64,000 nucleotides of DNA from Symbiodinium natans. Its lineage: Eukaryota > Sar > Dinophyceae > Suessiales > Symbiodiniaceae. Where the stretch lies: NCBI GenBank assembly GCA_905221605.1, contig CAJNDS010002632.1, forward strand, positions 62,001 to 126,000. Reading direction: 5' to 3'. The notes beneath the pieces are model-generated. The model did no database searches. It was not told the DNA's origin and was given only the letters and a program-made list of their open reading frames with translations. A program made the position numbers and the translations under genes. Below, piece by piece: positions 21,343 through 32,511 of this stretch. The number at the start of each line of letters is the position of its first letter. The first letter of the stretch is position 1.

Positions 21343-21440
21343 CAGAGTAAGAATCTGAGGGGCTCAGATTCTTAGATCGCTAAGAATCTCAGAACCTCAG
21401 ATTCTTAGCTCGCTAAGAATCTGAGCCCCTCAGATTCTTG
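21343..21440. repeat. Cluster of palindromes built on AAGAATCTGAG
   Basis: AAGAATCTGAG and its complement CTCAGATTCTT alternate several times with 3-8 nt spacers, so the stretch can fold in several hairpin registers. Further single copies of AGAATCTGAGC are at 21565 and 21634. Origin unknown. Confidence 0.85.
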
Positions 21441-21477
21441 GCTTGCGAAAGCTGTGCACAGCCCCACAGCAGAGTTA

Positions 21478-21560
21478 CGTGCGCAAGAATGCTTCGGGCT
21501 AGTTGCTACAGCGTCTTCCTTAAGACGTAAGGATGCTGGCTCGAATCCCACTTAAGAATG
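21478..21560 (+). ncRNA. tRNA-like segment, possible SINE promoter relic
   Basis: GGGCTAGTTGCTACAGCG resembles a D-arm/A box and GGCTCGAATCCCAC a T-arm/B box. The part between can form CGTCT/AGACG. The anticodon loop would be 6 nt and the T stem pairs poorly, so it is not a working tRNA. Best read as a degenerate tRNA-derived element or chance. Confidence 0.25.
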
Positions 21561-21728
21561 TGCTAAGAATCTGAGCACCCCCTGAAGCCGGAAGAACATC
21601 AAAATGCACACTGAACAAGTCGTTCTCTAGTTAAGAATCTGAGCCCCCCCCTAACCTGACCCTTGCACATTCTTAACCAACGCTCGCACTGTAACCTACG
21701 GGCTGCCCGACGCCACACGGAAGCAGGC

Positions 21729-21880
21729 CTCCTGCTTGACCTCATGCTTCACTGCCTTCACTTCTTGCTTCACTTCTTGGGGTTTAGGGTTTAGGGTTTA
21801 GGGTTTAGGGTTTAGGGTCTAGGGTTTAGGGTTTAGGGTTTAGGGTTTTGCCTTACCTCCTTCTTGACCTCCGGCACCAG
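21729..21880 (-). CDS. EVKK exon of AP2 gene copy B, split by a telomeric tract
   Basis: The 5' part (21857-21880) reads LVPEVKKE. The 3' part (21729-21767) reads QEVKAVKHEVKQE. Between them is 21768-21856, mostly TTTAGGG (plus sense). The donor GAG|GTAAGG is good; the acceptor GTGAAG|CAA restores frame but is weaker than in copy D because of one base difference (GAA for GAG). The exon ends GAG|GCC (GC donor). Charged helix, function unknown. Confidence 0.55.
21768..21856 (-). other. Telomeric-repeat intron candidate in copy B
   Basis: 89 nt whose body is CCCTAAA repeat on the coding strand, absent from copies C and E. It starts GTAAGGCAAAACCC. The nearest AG (CCCCAAG|AAG) would give a stop codon, so in-frame removal needs the later GTGAAG|CAA. 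Spliceability is less certain than in copy D. Confidence 0.55.
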
Positions 21881-22399
21881 CTCTGAGAAGAGTCGGGTCT
21901 TCATCAAGTTCCAAGGCCGAACCCTGAACTTCCACGGTTGAGCCCAAAACTTCTAACCCTTGCAGGAGCCCAAAGAACCACACACGAAGCTTGGGTCCTT
22001 CATTAGGGTTTTGGGTTTAGGGTTTAGGGTTTAGGGGAGCGGGCGCAGGGTTCTCAAGTGGTGGGCACCAGAATGTTAGGGTTTAGCGTTCAGGGTTATA
22101 TGTTTTAGGGTTTAGGGCTTTAAAGGGCTTTATGTTTAGGGTTTAGCGTTTAGGGCTTTATGTTTTAGGGTTTAGGGCTTTATGCTTTAGGGTTTAGGGT
22201 TTTTAAAGGGCTTCTTGATCTCCGGCAATGCCTCGGACAAGGGTCAGGGGGCGTAGCGGGTCTTCATCACAGGGGCCCCTTAAACCCTAAACCCTAAACC
22301 CTAAACCCTAAACCCTAAACCCTAAACCCTAAACCCTAAACCCTAAACCCTAAACCCTACACCCTAACCCTGAAGGTTTAGGGCTTTTAAGGTTAAAAG

Positions 22400-22625
22400 G
22401 ACGGCCCTTATTGAATCCCTCTGAAATTTTTCCGAAGCCATACGGTGAATCGACTGTACGTCAACTTCAAGACACGGCGTTGGGGCAGCAAAAAGGAGGC
22501 TTGCCCTCTGCAGACGCTTTAGAACTGTGTTTGCAAACCTCCCTCTGAAACATGAGCCTGAATATGATCCTCTTCAACCCAAACAAAGGGACATCAAGAA
22601 TATCCTAAAGGCCTACCTAGATTAA
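22400..22625 (+). pseudogene. Dispersed plus-strand coding-like segment (copy B, deleted inside)
   Basis: Homologous to 30085-30335 but lacks about 20 bp that encode the CIIDET region, shifting the frame. It keeps PSADALELCLQT and the PKQRDIKNI part. Not functional as it stands. Confidence 0.4.
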
Positions 22626-22810
22626 GTAGGCTCTTATCGTCATTCCGGGGCTCTCACACACACCCACACACACACACAGAGACGAAAACCTTAATTCTGG
22701 GCGCTTGGCACAGCGTTCTCAAGTGTTGAGCCCCAGTCAGGTCTAGGGTCTAGGGTTTCGGGTTTAGGGTGTAGGGATGCAGGCCAGAGGATGCAGGCCA
22801 GAGAGAGTGC

Positions 22811-23143
22811 CTCCACCAACTCTTGCTTCACCTCCGTCTTCACTTGCTTCACGGCACCCACCTCCTCCTTCAACTTGTCCTTGTCTCCCTCCTTTGTCTC
22901 CTCCTTCACCTCCTGCATCGCTTTCTCCTTCACCTCCTCCTTCACTCCCTCCTTGACGCCCCTCACTTCCTCCTTCACCTCCTCCTTCATCGTTCCAGTC
23001 TTGTTCTCTTCCTTGAGCTCTTGCTTTGCCCCCTTTGGCATCTCCTGCTTCACCTTGATCTTGCATACCTCCTGCTTCACCTCCTTCTTCACCTTCGTGT
23101 TCTCCGTCCCACTTCCCGCCTCCTGCTGCATCGGGTGATCTGC
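22811..23143 (-). CDS. K/E-rich exon of AP2 gene copy B
   Basis: 333 nt, phase 0, with acceptor TTATTTGCAG|GCAGAT and donor GTGGAG|GCACTC (GC). It begins ADHPMQQEAGSGTENTK and continues as a K/E/V-rich charged helix. About 90% like copy A by eye, with differences mostly replacements that keep charge. Plus-strand reading (SFTSSFTPS) is the complement of the same repeats and not a gene. Confidence 0.72.
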
Positions 23144-23743
23144 CTGCAAATAAGAACCGCCGAGTCCCCTCCCGGAAAGGGGTTCAGGGCTTTAACGAGT
23201 CTAGGGAAACCCTAAACCCTAAACCTCCAACCCTAAAACTTAGCAGGTCCGTTCCTAACTGGCAAGCATCTTCCCGCTTCCTCCAGGCGAAGGAACTCTT
23301 CAAAGGCCCAAACCCTGAACCCTAACCCTCACAACCAAGTCCGTGCCCGAACGCCCTGCTCTAGCTTCTGGCTTGAGGGTTTAGGGTTTAGGCTTTAGCG
23401 CTCCAAGCTGATAATACTTCTCTAAATTAAGATTCTTCTTGTGTCCAGATGAAATGTGCCATACTATTTTATAGGCGACCCCAAAAAGGCGGTAAAACTA
23501 ATCCCAAACCCCTGAACACTGAACCCTAAGTCAAATCATTACCCATAGTTTATCGGTTTTGATCTGTGGAAGGGCCTTCCAAAAAAATTGGAGGTATCGG
23601 TCTTGAAGCTTGGAAAGCTTTGTCCTCTTGAAGTTTAGCATCTAGGCGGGCCTATACAGAGTTTACCTGAAACCCTAGACCCTAATCCCTAAACCCTAAA
23701 CCCTAAACCCTGAACCCTATAATTCAAGGTCCGATGGCCAGGC

Positions 23744-23806
23744 CTGCCGAAGTTTGCGCGTGCGCTCTCGCCGTGGCTTGGCCAGCTTGACCGAGAGCAC
23801 TGTCAC
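23744..23806 (-). CDS. Basic VTVL exon of AP2 gene copy B
   Basis: 63 nt, identical in frame and splice sites to copy A (CTGCAG|GTG and CGGCAG|GCC). It lies about 0.6 kb upstream of the K/E-rich exon. Confidence 0.68.
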
Positions 23807-26060
23807 CTGCAGTACGGGCTGGTTACCCACCCTCAGGTTTAGGGTTTAGGGGGACGACTCGAATCTAGGGTTTAGGGTTTAGGGTTTAGGGTTTAGGGTT
23901 TAGGGTTTAGGGTCTAGGGTTTAGGGTTTAGGGTTTAGGGTTTAGGGTGTAGGGTTTGGAGTCCCTGAAGCCCTAAAGCCCTGAGTCCGGAACAACTTCA
24001 CAAGAGCTCAGGGTGTAGGGTTTAGGGCTCTTCACACGACCCTGAAACCGATAATCTCTGCCGAGCCCTAAACTCAAACTGCGCAAATTCTACACCCTCA
24101 AAGGCCTTGTGAAGTGAGCATGCAATTTACTCTCGTCTGAAGGATACGTTGAAGGATATTGGAGCTTGTAGCGCATGTAAGGTTGTGAGGGTGTAGTAAT
24201 TTAGGAACATAAGTCTTCGGGCTCAGGGAGGCAGGGCACGCTCCGCGTCGTTCAGGGCATCTAGGATCACTAAAAGGTTTGTCCGGCAGAACTTCCGAGG
24301 CATTGGGGTTCTTAGGGTCTGGGAATTGGAAAGTGTTTAGGGTTTAGGAGTCACTAAACCCTGAACCCTAAACCCTAAACCCTAACAACCCTAGCAACCT
24401 TACTAGCCCCAATAACCCTAATAGCCCTAATAACCCTTATAACCCTAAACCCTAAACCCTAAAACCTAATCCTAACCCTAAACCCTATAACCCCTTTAAG
24501 CCGAGACCCCGGCAGCCCAACAAAGCTTGTAGGCTCAAGGTCTGGGGCGAACCAGAATGAGTTACGGCGCTGGGGATTCCTGGCTTTGGGGTTCAATGGC
24601 TTAAGGGTCTCACTTGAGGGCTTAAGGCTTAGGATGCTGGAGCATAGGGCCCTAAACCCTGTAAACCTTAAACCCTACAAACCCTAAACCCTAAACCCCA
24701 AACCCCAAAACCTAAACCCTATGAACCCTGAATCCTAAACCCTCTGAACCCTATGAACCCTTAACCCTGGTGCTGCCAAGCCTTGTCAGTGAGGCAGGAC
24801 CCGCTGGGCATGGTCCTTTCGGGACGAGAAGCGCCTCGATCTCTTGTTGGGGCGTGCGCTTTCCGGTTTGGGGTTTGGGACTTAGGGTTTTAGGTTGTTA
24901 GGGTTGTGGGGGGATTTGGGTTTTAGGGTTCAGGGTTTTAGGGTTTAGGGTTTAGGGTTTACGGTTTACTAGCGAATGCGAACAGGTGATGTTATTTAGT
25001 TGTCGCAGCCCGGGTACATTGTCGTCAAGTTCGCGTAGTCTTTGTTTCGTGGCTAGTTTTACGTTTTTGTTCGGATACATGCTATTGATCCTAGGGTTTC
25101 AGGCCCCTGTGAGGCTTGCTTGGAGGTTATTCGGGTCTCATTTTGTGCTAGAGGGGTCCTTCACGGGGCCAGCATAGGCCCTAAACCCTGTAGCCTCTAA
25201 GCTGCAAACCGTCCTTGCGGCTTCAAGGTTTTCCTACAAGCGCCAGAAGCCGTAGTAAGAAGGTTTAGGGTTTAGGGTTTATAGGGCTTAGGGTTTACAC
25301 GCTATATAGAGTCGTGAGGTTGCAGTGCCGGGCGTTTCGGGTGTTGGAATCGGGTTCCGGGCAACGCGACGAGTTTTACATACTCCTGGCTATACCTGCA
25401 ATGTATGGTCTAGAGTGTCAGGGTGCCTTGTATACTAGCAGTCCTTATAGGGATTATAATTGGGGGTACTATAATCCCTAGGGTTTCCCAAGAGGCACCT
25501 GTGTAGACGAAACTGTAGGCAAACGGTCTTGCAGGATAGTTGTAGGCCTCTCAAATAGGCCTCAAGTTCGCCTCATCGGACTCCCTAAACCCTAAACCCT
25601 AAACCCTCAACCCTCAACCCTCAACCCCACGCTTGAAGGTTCGAGGGCTTGGCGCCCCGGGGAGTGTTCTGCGAAATCGTCTGCACACATATGCGTGAAT
25701 AGAGTTTAGGGTATTTAGGGTGTAGGGCATTTAGAGTTTAGGTCATTTAGAAGTTTAGGGTTGAGGGGTTTTAATGTTTGGGGCTTAGGGATTGTAAGGT
25801 GGGGTTTAGGGTTTAGGGTTTAGGGTTTAGGGTTTAGGGTTTAGGGCTTAGGGTCCTCTTATCGCCCTGAAGGTCGATGCCAATCCTAGACAGCTGCTGC
25901 AAGCTTAGAGGGCTCTTGCTCTTAGGGTAGATTCAAGATGGTCCCTAACCTCCTTACTAAACCCTAAACCCCAAAAAGCTCCTTACTAAACCCCAAAAGG
26001 AACCTTGAACCCTAAACCCTATAATTAAGCCCAATAACCGCCCTACCGCGGGATCCACAC

Positions 26061-26117
26061 CTGAGGGCCCAGCTCGTCCAATTCGCGGAACCACAGGAGG
26101 GTTTCCGGGGCCCCTAA
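26061..26117 (-). CDS. LGAPETLLW exon (5' part of AP2 gene copy B)
   Basis: 57 nt, same as 17114-17170 except the first codon TTA for TTC. Acceptor GATGAG|TTA, donor CAG|GTGTGG. The flanking intron contains a (GT)n run and, only in this copy, an AT-rich insertion of about 110 bp (26166-26276). Confidence 0.48.
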
Positions 26118-27191
26118 CTCATCGGTTTCTTCTTGAGACAGCGAAAGAATGTGTGTGTGTGTGCTTGGCTGCACTCAGGAGGGTAGCTATAAATTAAACT
26201 TTTAGCTGCCTTACTAAGAAACCCAATAAACCCAAAAAAGGTAATCTAAAGTTACGGTAAAGTACCACAAAGGTTCGTTTCAGGGAGCGCGGAGCGGGAA
26301 GGGTGGCGGTCTAGGGTTTGCTGCTACAGGCCCTAAACCCTAAACCCTAAACCCTAAACCCTAAACCCTAAACCCTAAACCCTAATCCCCTTGGGATCCC
26401 CAACCCTTGGCCTGAAGCCAGGTCAACCTTTACAGCTCAGGGCTTCGGATCCTCAGCCCCACAAGCCCCTAAGGCCTAAAGCCTAAACCCAAACCCTATA
26501 GTTACACACAAAATGCTTACTGGACGTTAAACCCTAAACCCCAAAAATGATTTTAAACCCTAAACCCTAAAATCCCTCAACCCTAATCAAACCCTAGCTC
26601 TTAAAGCCCAACCCCCTGAGCTACTTCTAGAAGCCTCGCGCTCACAGCCTGGGTTTAGGGTCTAGGGCTACTAACCGGGTTACTATGCCGCATGTCCACC
26701 CTTGGCTTTTACCACCGCTCCAGGTCCACACGCGCACACCATCATGGGGTTTAGGGTTTAGGGTTTCGGGTTTAGGGTTTAGGATTCCAATCATAAGTTA
26801 TGCCCTTAACAATAGCAGAGCGTTGGGTGTGGCCTGTATGAGGGCCCATGATTCCTTCTAGTGCCTCAACCAGAGATCAGGGACATAGGGGACATAAAGG
26901 TCTGATACAACAGAGGGTTTAGGATTTAGGGTTTTGGGTTTGGGGTTTCGGGCTAGCAGCAGGGTGAGTGGCCATCCACTCAATGCAAAGGCGTGTGCTT
27001 GCGGAAGTGCGCGAATGCACTCAATGTTAGTGTTCGTCGAGTGTCCGCCTACTGACGCAAGGCGGGGATCCTTGTGAGAGAGATATGGTTAAAAGCCCCA
27101 CTCGACGTGGTATACGCGAGTGGCGGCACAGCATGTGGCGACATGCGACGACTTGCTCGTCAGGAGGACGTCACTCCTCAGTCCTCGGCCT

Positions 27192-28581
27192 TCAGCGCTT
27201 TGGAGCTCGGTCCGCCCGCTCCCTCTCCTTCTCCTGCTGCTTGCGCCAGGCCACCGCCTGCTTCCAGGCCTTCTCCACCTCCTTCTCCGAGAAGTCCTTG
27301 GGCCGGAACCTCATGTTCCTCTGCTTCCCTCCGACCATGCAGGTTGCACGCCAGCCCTTCTCTCCGAGGATCCACCTCACTCCCGGCTCCGGCCCGAGCG
27401 GCTCGAAGTGCGGGGCCTCCGCGAGCCGGTCCACCGGCACCACCCCGCCCTCGGCTTGGAGCCCGAGCTTCTTGGCCATCTCCCGCGCCTTGGCCTCGGC
27501 CTCCGCCAGCGTCTTGAAGGTGCCACCTCGCTCCAACTTCTTGGTCTGCGGATTCGTGAGTACGACCCGAAAAGTTCCTCCTGTGTTGTGTTTGACGCCT
27601 CTCACCGTGGACCCGGTGGCTTTGGCGGTGACGGGCTTCGGGGGCTTCAGCTTGCCCTGGCGCACCAGCTCCTCGCGGTGCGCCTTGGCCTCACCCAGCG
27701 CGGCCGCCACCGCCTCGTCCTCGGAGAGGCCCTCCTTCATATGTTTGGAGATGGGGAAGGTGATCCTCTGCCGCTTGCCGCCTTCCAGGACAGACAGCTG
27801 CCAAAGGCCCAGCTTGTGCCAGCAAATGCCTTGCACCCCGCTCTGGCGCTCCAGGCCGCGGAAGCTCCTCGTAATGACCTGGCCGGCGGCCCCGGAGCTG
27901 CTCGGAGCCGAGGCGCCGGGGGCTGCCGGGCTTTCTTCGGGCACGGTGCCGAAGGCCTCGAAGATCTCGAGGCCCTTCATGGCGGAGCCACCTCCCGTGG
28001 GCGAGAGCCTGCGCATGCCGTCCTCCTCCACCAGCCAGCCGTGGCCGGCCCACGCCCGCGTCGGAAGGTCGTGCATCCAGGGCCACATCTTCATCATCTC
28101 GGCAGCGCGGTGCTGCTTCGCAGCTGGATCCTGCAAGTGCTCAGGTTTGGGACCGTGCGCCTGCTCCACTGGCCCTGAACCACTGGAGTCCTTGCCGTAA
28201 TCATTGAAGAGGGCATGGTGCGGGTACTCGTGGAAGAAGTCCCGGAACTCGCAGAACTGCACCTTGCTGAGGCGCTGCACGCATGCCGTTGCCTCCTTCT
28301 CCGGGCATCCTTGCCACGTGGCAGCTGCCAGTCCGAGGAACGGGCTGGCGGGGCAGCAAGGCTTCGTGGGCAGCCACGTCTTGCCAGAGGATTGAAATGC
28401 TAGGCATTTCTCGGCCCACTCTGGCAGTCGCGACTCAAACGATGGAGGCGAGATGACTGGCCTCTTGTGACTGATGCGGCGTCTCTTGCTGGGACGAACT
28501 GACTCAGCCTCTTCAGCTTCTTCCTGCTTGACGAACCGCGTCAGCTGGCCTTCCTCCACAAGTTCCCTCTTCACTCCGGCC
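27192..28581 (-). CDS. AP2-domain gene copy C, terminal exon
   Basis: An uninterrupted frame of about 462 codons with the same order as copy B: basic patch RPSKRRRISHKR, conserved N-terminal domain, then AP2-1, -2 and -3. AP2-1 (GICWHKLGLWQLSVLEGGKR) is the same as in copy D and unlike B. AP2-2 (VRGVKHNTGGTFRVVL) and AP2-3 (VRWILGEKGWRATC) are unique to C. The frame opens after TTTTGCCCAG|GGCC with no in-frame ATG, so it is an internal exon. No inserts. The stop is the conserved TGA. Likely a nuclear DNA-binding protein. Confidence 0.85.
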
Positions 28582-29497
28582 CTGGGCAAAAGCGTGGGAT
28601 GGGGCCCGTCTTGCTCGATTTCTGTAGTTCATGCGCACGGTTATCAAAATGGTATACAAAATCATTAGGCATGAGTGACACGCGATGCTCAGCAAGGACC
28701 AGCAAGGTGCAGATTCTGGATTCTCTCAAAGTGACGGGACGAATCACAGCGTAAGAACATGAAATGACCCCAACGAATTGCACTCTTCATCCTGGAGGAA
28801 GTGGAGACATACTTGTCGTATTGCAAGGCTTGGGGCTTCTTGTGTCAATGGAGGATCTCGAAAGCAAGCCCCTTCGGACAATGCTTGCGTATGTCATAGT
28901 TATGTCAAGGCTGCATAGGGGAGACTGACCATGTAGCGGCGCCCATCTGACCGTGCAACCGCACAGAAAGCATCCCCAGTAGCCCTAAACCCAAACCCTA
29001 AACTTAAGCCCTAAATCTTACGGGACACTGTCGCCGAAACTTACAGAGCTGAGCAGCGTCTGGCTTCTCCGTGCGAGGTCCTGCACGAAATTTAGCTGCA
29101 TCTCGCAACATCCCGCAACTGTTGCTGTCTTAAAGACATGTACGTTCATATGGATATACATATATATATATGTGTGCGGATATGTATGATACATACGCTG
29201 TATATCTAAAGGATGCAAATACATCCAGCTGACGGAAACTAGTTCAGTTCACAGGGGCTCACGCAAAACAATACGCCGTGTCTCTTGTGCCTGGCGTCAA
29301 CGTGGCTAGCACAACACAAAGCGTTGCTCTGTCCCACTCTCGTGGAATGTTAAGCTCCAATATAAGCTCCTAAACCCTAAACCCTAACCCCTAAACCCTA
29401 AACCCTAAACCCTAAACACTAAACCCTAAACCCTAAACCCTAAACCCTAAACCCAAACCCTAAACCCTAAGCTGACTGACCCTACACGGATGCCGGC

Positions 29498-29569
29498 CTC
29501 CTGCTTGACCTCATGCTTCAATTCTTGCTTCACTTCTTGCTTCACCTCCTTCTTGACCTCCGGCACCAG
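29498..29569 (-). CDS. EVKK exon of AP2 gene copy C (uninterrupted)
   Basis: 72 nt, 24 codons, beginning LVPEVKKEVKQEVKQELKHE. Acceptor TCTCAGAG|CTG, donor GAG|GCC (GC), phase 0. It is the reference for the interrupted copies: B and D have telomeric DNA, and A has another insert, after PEVKKE or just before it. Confidence 0.65.
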
Positions 29570-30084
29570 CTCTGAGAAGAGTCGGGTCTTCATCAAGTTC
29601 CAAGGCCGAACCCTGAACTTCCACGGTTGAGCCCTCAACTTCTAACCCTTGCAGGAGCCCGAAGAACCACACACGAAGCTTGGGCCCTTCATTAGGGTTT
29701 AGGGCTTAGGGCTTAAGGCTTAGGGCTTAGGGCTTAGGGTTTAGGGCTTAGGGTTTAGGGTTTAGGGTTTAGGGGAGCGGGCGCAGGGTTCTCAAGTGGT
29801 GGGCACCAGAGAGGGATAGGGTTTAGCGTTTAGGGCTTTATGGGGCTTTAAAGGGCTTTATGGTTTAGTGTTTAGCGTTTAGGGCTTTATGTTTTAGGGC
29901 TTTATGCTTTAGGGTTTTTAAAGGGCTTCTTGATCTCCGGCAATGCCTCTGAAAAGGGTCAGGGGGCGTAGCGGGTCTTCATCACAGTGGCCCCTTAGAC
30001 CCTCAACCCTAACCCTAAACCCTAAACCCTCAACCCTAAACCCTACACCCTAACCCTGAAGGTTCAGGGTTTTGGGTTTAAGGT

Positions 30085-30335
30085 TACGAGGACGGCCCTT
30101 ATTGAATCCCTCTGAAATTTTTCCGAAGCCATACCGTGAATCGACTGTACGTCAACTTCAAGACATGGCGTTGGCGCAGCAAAAAGGAGGCTTACCCTCT
30201 GCAGACGCTTTAGAACTGTCTTTGCAAACCTGCATTATAGATGAGACTATCCCTCTGAAATATGAGCCTGAATATGATACTCTTCAACCCAAACAAAGGG
30301 ACATCAAGAATATCCTAAGGGCCTACCTAGATTAA
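30085..30335 (+). pseudogene. Dispersed plus-strand coding-like segment, best copy
   Basis: A stop-free frame of about 80 codons with IFPKPYRESTVRQLQ, PSADALELSLQT and KQRDIKNILRAYLD, ending in TAA. It does not match a family I know. Copies B, C and D hold it, A, E and 50095-50185 hold fragments, and D has an indel in a poly-A run that breaks the frame. It lies in the intron between the K/E-rich exons on the opposite strand. Base composition is more AT-rich than the AP2 exons. It is probably a captured gene fragment carried by the array. Short low-GC length argues against a working gene. Confidence 0.4.
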
Positions 30336-30509
30336 GTAGGCTCTTATCGTCATTCCGGGGCTCTCACACACACACACACAGAGAGACGAAAACCTTAATT
30401 CTGGGCGCTTGGCACAGCGTTCTCAAGTGTTGAGCCCCAGTCAGGTCTAGGGTCTATAGGGTCTAGGGTTTAGGGCTTAGGGTTTAGGGACGCAGCCCAG
30501 AGAGGGCGC

Positions 30510-30797
30510 CTCCATCAACTCTTGCTTCACCTCCGTCTTCACTTGCTTCACGTCACCCACCTCCTGCTTCAACTTGCCCTTCACTCCCTCCCTTGGTTCC
30601 TCCTTCACCTCGTGCATCGCTTCTTCCTTCACCTCCTCCTTCATCGCTCCAGTCTTGCTCTCTTCCTTGACCTCTTGCTTTGCCCCCTGTGGCATCTCCT
30701 GTTTCACCTTGATCTTGCTTACCTCCTCCTTCACCTCCTTCTTCACCTTCTTGTTCTCCGTCCCGCTTCCCACCTCCTTCTGCATCGGGTGCTCTGC
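30510..30797 (-). CDS. K/E-rich exon of AP2 gene copy C
   Basis: 288 nt, 96 codons, the shortest of the five, with an in-frame deletion in the middle repeats. The acceptor TTATTTGCAG|GCAGAG is as in the other copies. GTG before the donor is ATG here, which removes an alternative GT donor but leaves GAG|GCGCCC (GC donor). That shows the GC site is the constrained one. Confidence 0.72.
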
Positions 30798-31157
30798 CTG
30801 CAAATAAGAACCGCCGAGTCCCCTCCCGGAAAGGGGTTCAGGGCTTTAACGAGTCTAGGGAAACCCTAAACCCTAAGCCACAAACCCTCACCCGAAAACT
30901 TAGCAGGTCCGTTCCTAACTGGCAAGCATCTTCCCTCCTCCTCCAGGCGAAGGAACTCTTCAAAGGCCCAAACCCTGAAACCTAAGCCCTAATTCAAGGT
31001 TAGCATCTTGGCGGGCCTATACAGAGTTTACCTGAAACCCTAGACCCTCAGACCCTCATCCCTAAACCTAAACCCTAAACCCTAAACCCTGAACCCTAAA
31101 TCCTAAACCCTAAACCCTAAACCCTGAACCCCAAAATTCAAGGTCCGACGGCCAGGC

Positions 31158-31220
31158 CTGCCGAAGTTTGCGCGTGCGCTCTCGCCGTGGCTTGGCCAGC
31201 TTGACCGAGAGCACTGTCAC
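31158..31220 (-). CDS. Basic VTVL exon of AP2 gene copy C
   Basis: 63 nt, same frame and splice sites as in A and B. It is followed upstream by the long TTTAGGG array at 31261-31400. Confidence 0.68.
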
Positions 31221-31260
31221 CTGCAGGATGGGCTGGTTGCGAAACCTAGGGTTTAGGGGT

Positions 31261-31400
31261 TAGGGGGATAGGGTTTAGGGTTTAGGGTTTAGGGTTTAGG
31301 GTTTAGGGTTTAGGGTTTAGGGTTTAGGGTTTAGGGTTTAGGGTTTAGGGTTTAGGGTTTAGGGTTTAGGGTTTAGGGTTTAGGGTTTAGGGTTTAGGGT
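31261..31400. repeat. Long TTTAGGG array
   Basis: About 140 bp of near-perfect TTTAGGG units just upstream (minus-strand sense) of the VTVL exon of AP2 copy C. Copies A (14870-14970) and B (23870-23955) have shorter, more degenerate tracts here. This shows expansion of one telomeric tract since duplication. Confidence 0.95.
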
Positions 31401-32348
31401 TTGGGCTGGTTGCTAACCCTAGGGGTTCGGGGTTAGGGGGGGCGGCTCGAATTTAGGGTTTAGGGTTTAGGGTTTAGGAGTTAGGGTTTAGGGTTTAGGG
31501 TTTAGGGTTTAGGGTTTGGAGCCCCTGAAGCCCTAAAGCCCTGAGCCCGGAACAACTTCACAAGAGCTCAGGGTTTGGGTTTAGAACTCTTAACACAAAC
31601 CTTCAACCCTGAAACCGATAATCTCTGCCGAGCCCTAAACTCAAACTGCGTAAATTCTACACCCTTAAAGGCCTTGTGAAGTGAGCATGCAATTTTCTCT
31701 CGTCGGAAGGATACGTTGAAGGATATTGGAGCTTGTAGCGCATGTAAGGTTGTGAGGGTTTAGTAATTTAGGAACATAAGTCTTCGGGCTCAGGGAGACA
31801 GGGCACGCTCCGCGTCGTTCAGGGCATCTACCAAACCCTAAACCCTAAACCCTAAACCCTAAACCCTAAACCCTAAACCCTAAACCCTAAACCCTAAACC
31901 CTAAACCCCTAACCCTAGGATCACTAAAAGGTTTGTCCGGCAGAACTTCCGAGGCATTGGGGTTCTTAGGGTCTGGGAATTGGAAAGTGTTTAGGGTTTA
32001 GGATTCACTAAACCCTGAACCCTAGACCCTAACAGCCCTAGCAACCCTACTAGCCCCAATAACCCTAATAGCCCTAATAATTAACCCTTATAACCCTAAA
32101 CCCTAAACCCTAAAACCTAACCCTAACCCTAAACCCTATAACCCCTTTAAGCCGAGACCCCGAAAGCCCAACAAAGTTTGTGGGTTCAAGGTCTGAGGCG
32201 CAGCAGGATGAGTTACGGCACTTTTTTGGGTTCAACTAGGGGGTCTTATTTGAGGGCTTAAGGCTTAGGATGCTGGAGCACAGGGCCCTAAACCCTGTAA
32301 ACCTTAAACCCTACAAACCCTAAACCCTAAACCCCAAACCCCAAACCC

Positions 32349-32511
32349 CATGAACCCCATGAACCGCATGAACCCCATGAACCCCATGAACCCCATGAAC
32401 CCCATGAACCCCATGAACCCTATGAACCCCATGAACCCTATGAACCCTATGAAGCCTATGAACCCCATGAACCCCATGAACCCTATGAACCCTATGAACC
32501 CTATGAACCCT
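32349..32511. repeat. 9-bp minisatellite ATGAACCCY (copy C/D unit)
   Basis: About 18 units of ATGAACCC(C/T) with single variants, expanded from ten units in the homologous array at 15445. Open frames across it (NPMNPM, VHRVHG, FIGFIG) are artefacts of the period. Confidence 0.92.

Larger units (their letters stand above)
20440..21690. other. 1.25-kb segment present only in copy B intron
   Basis: Copies C, D and E go directly from the TA microsatellite to CAGCTGACGGA-type sequence, but copy B holds 1.25 kb of different, non-telomeric DNA. It contains a (GAT)n run (20804-20880), about five copies of TGGGCGGAAC-like units (21078-21140) and a cluster of palindromes (21343-21440). It also has a tRNA-like stretch (21478-21560) with GGCTCGAATCCCAC resembling a B box. 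It replaces about 150-200 bp of the usual intron. It is probably an insertion, possibly a SINE-like retroposon, but no clear target duplication was found. Confidence 0.55.

Noticed and set aside
21478-21560. A functional tRNA gene
   Set aside because: B-box-like sequence present, but the anticodon loop is 6 nt and the T stem does not pair; kept only as a low-confidence relic.
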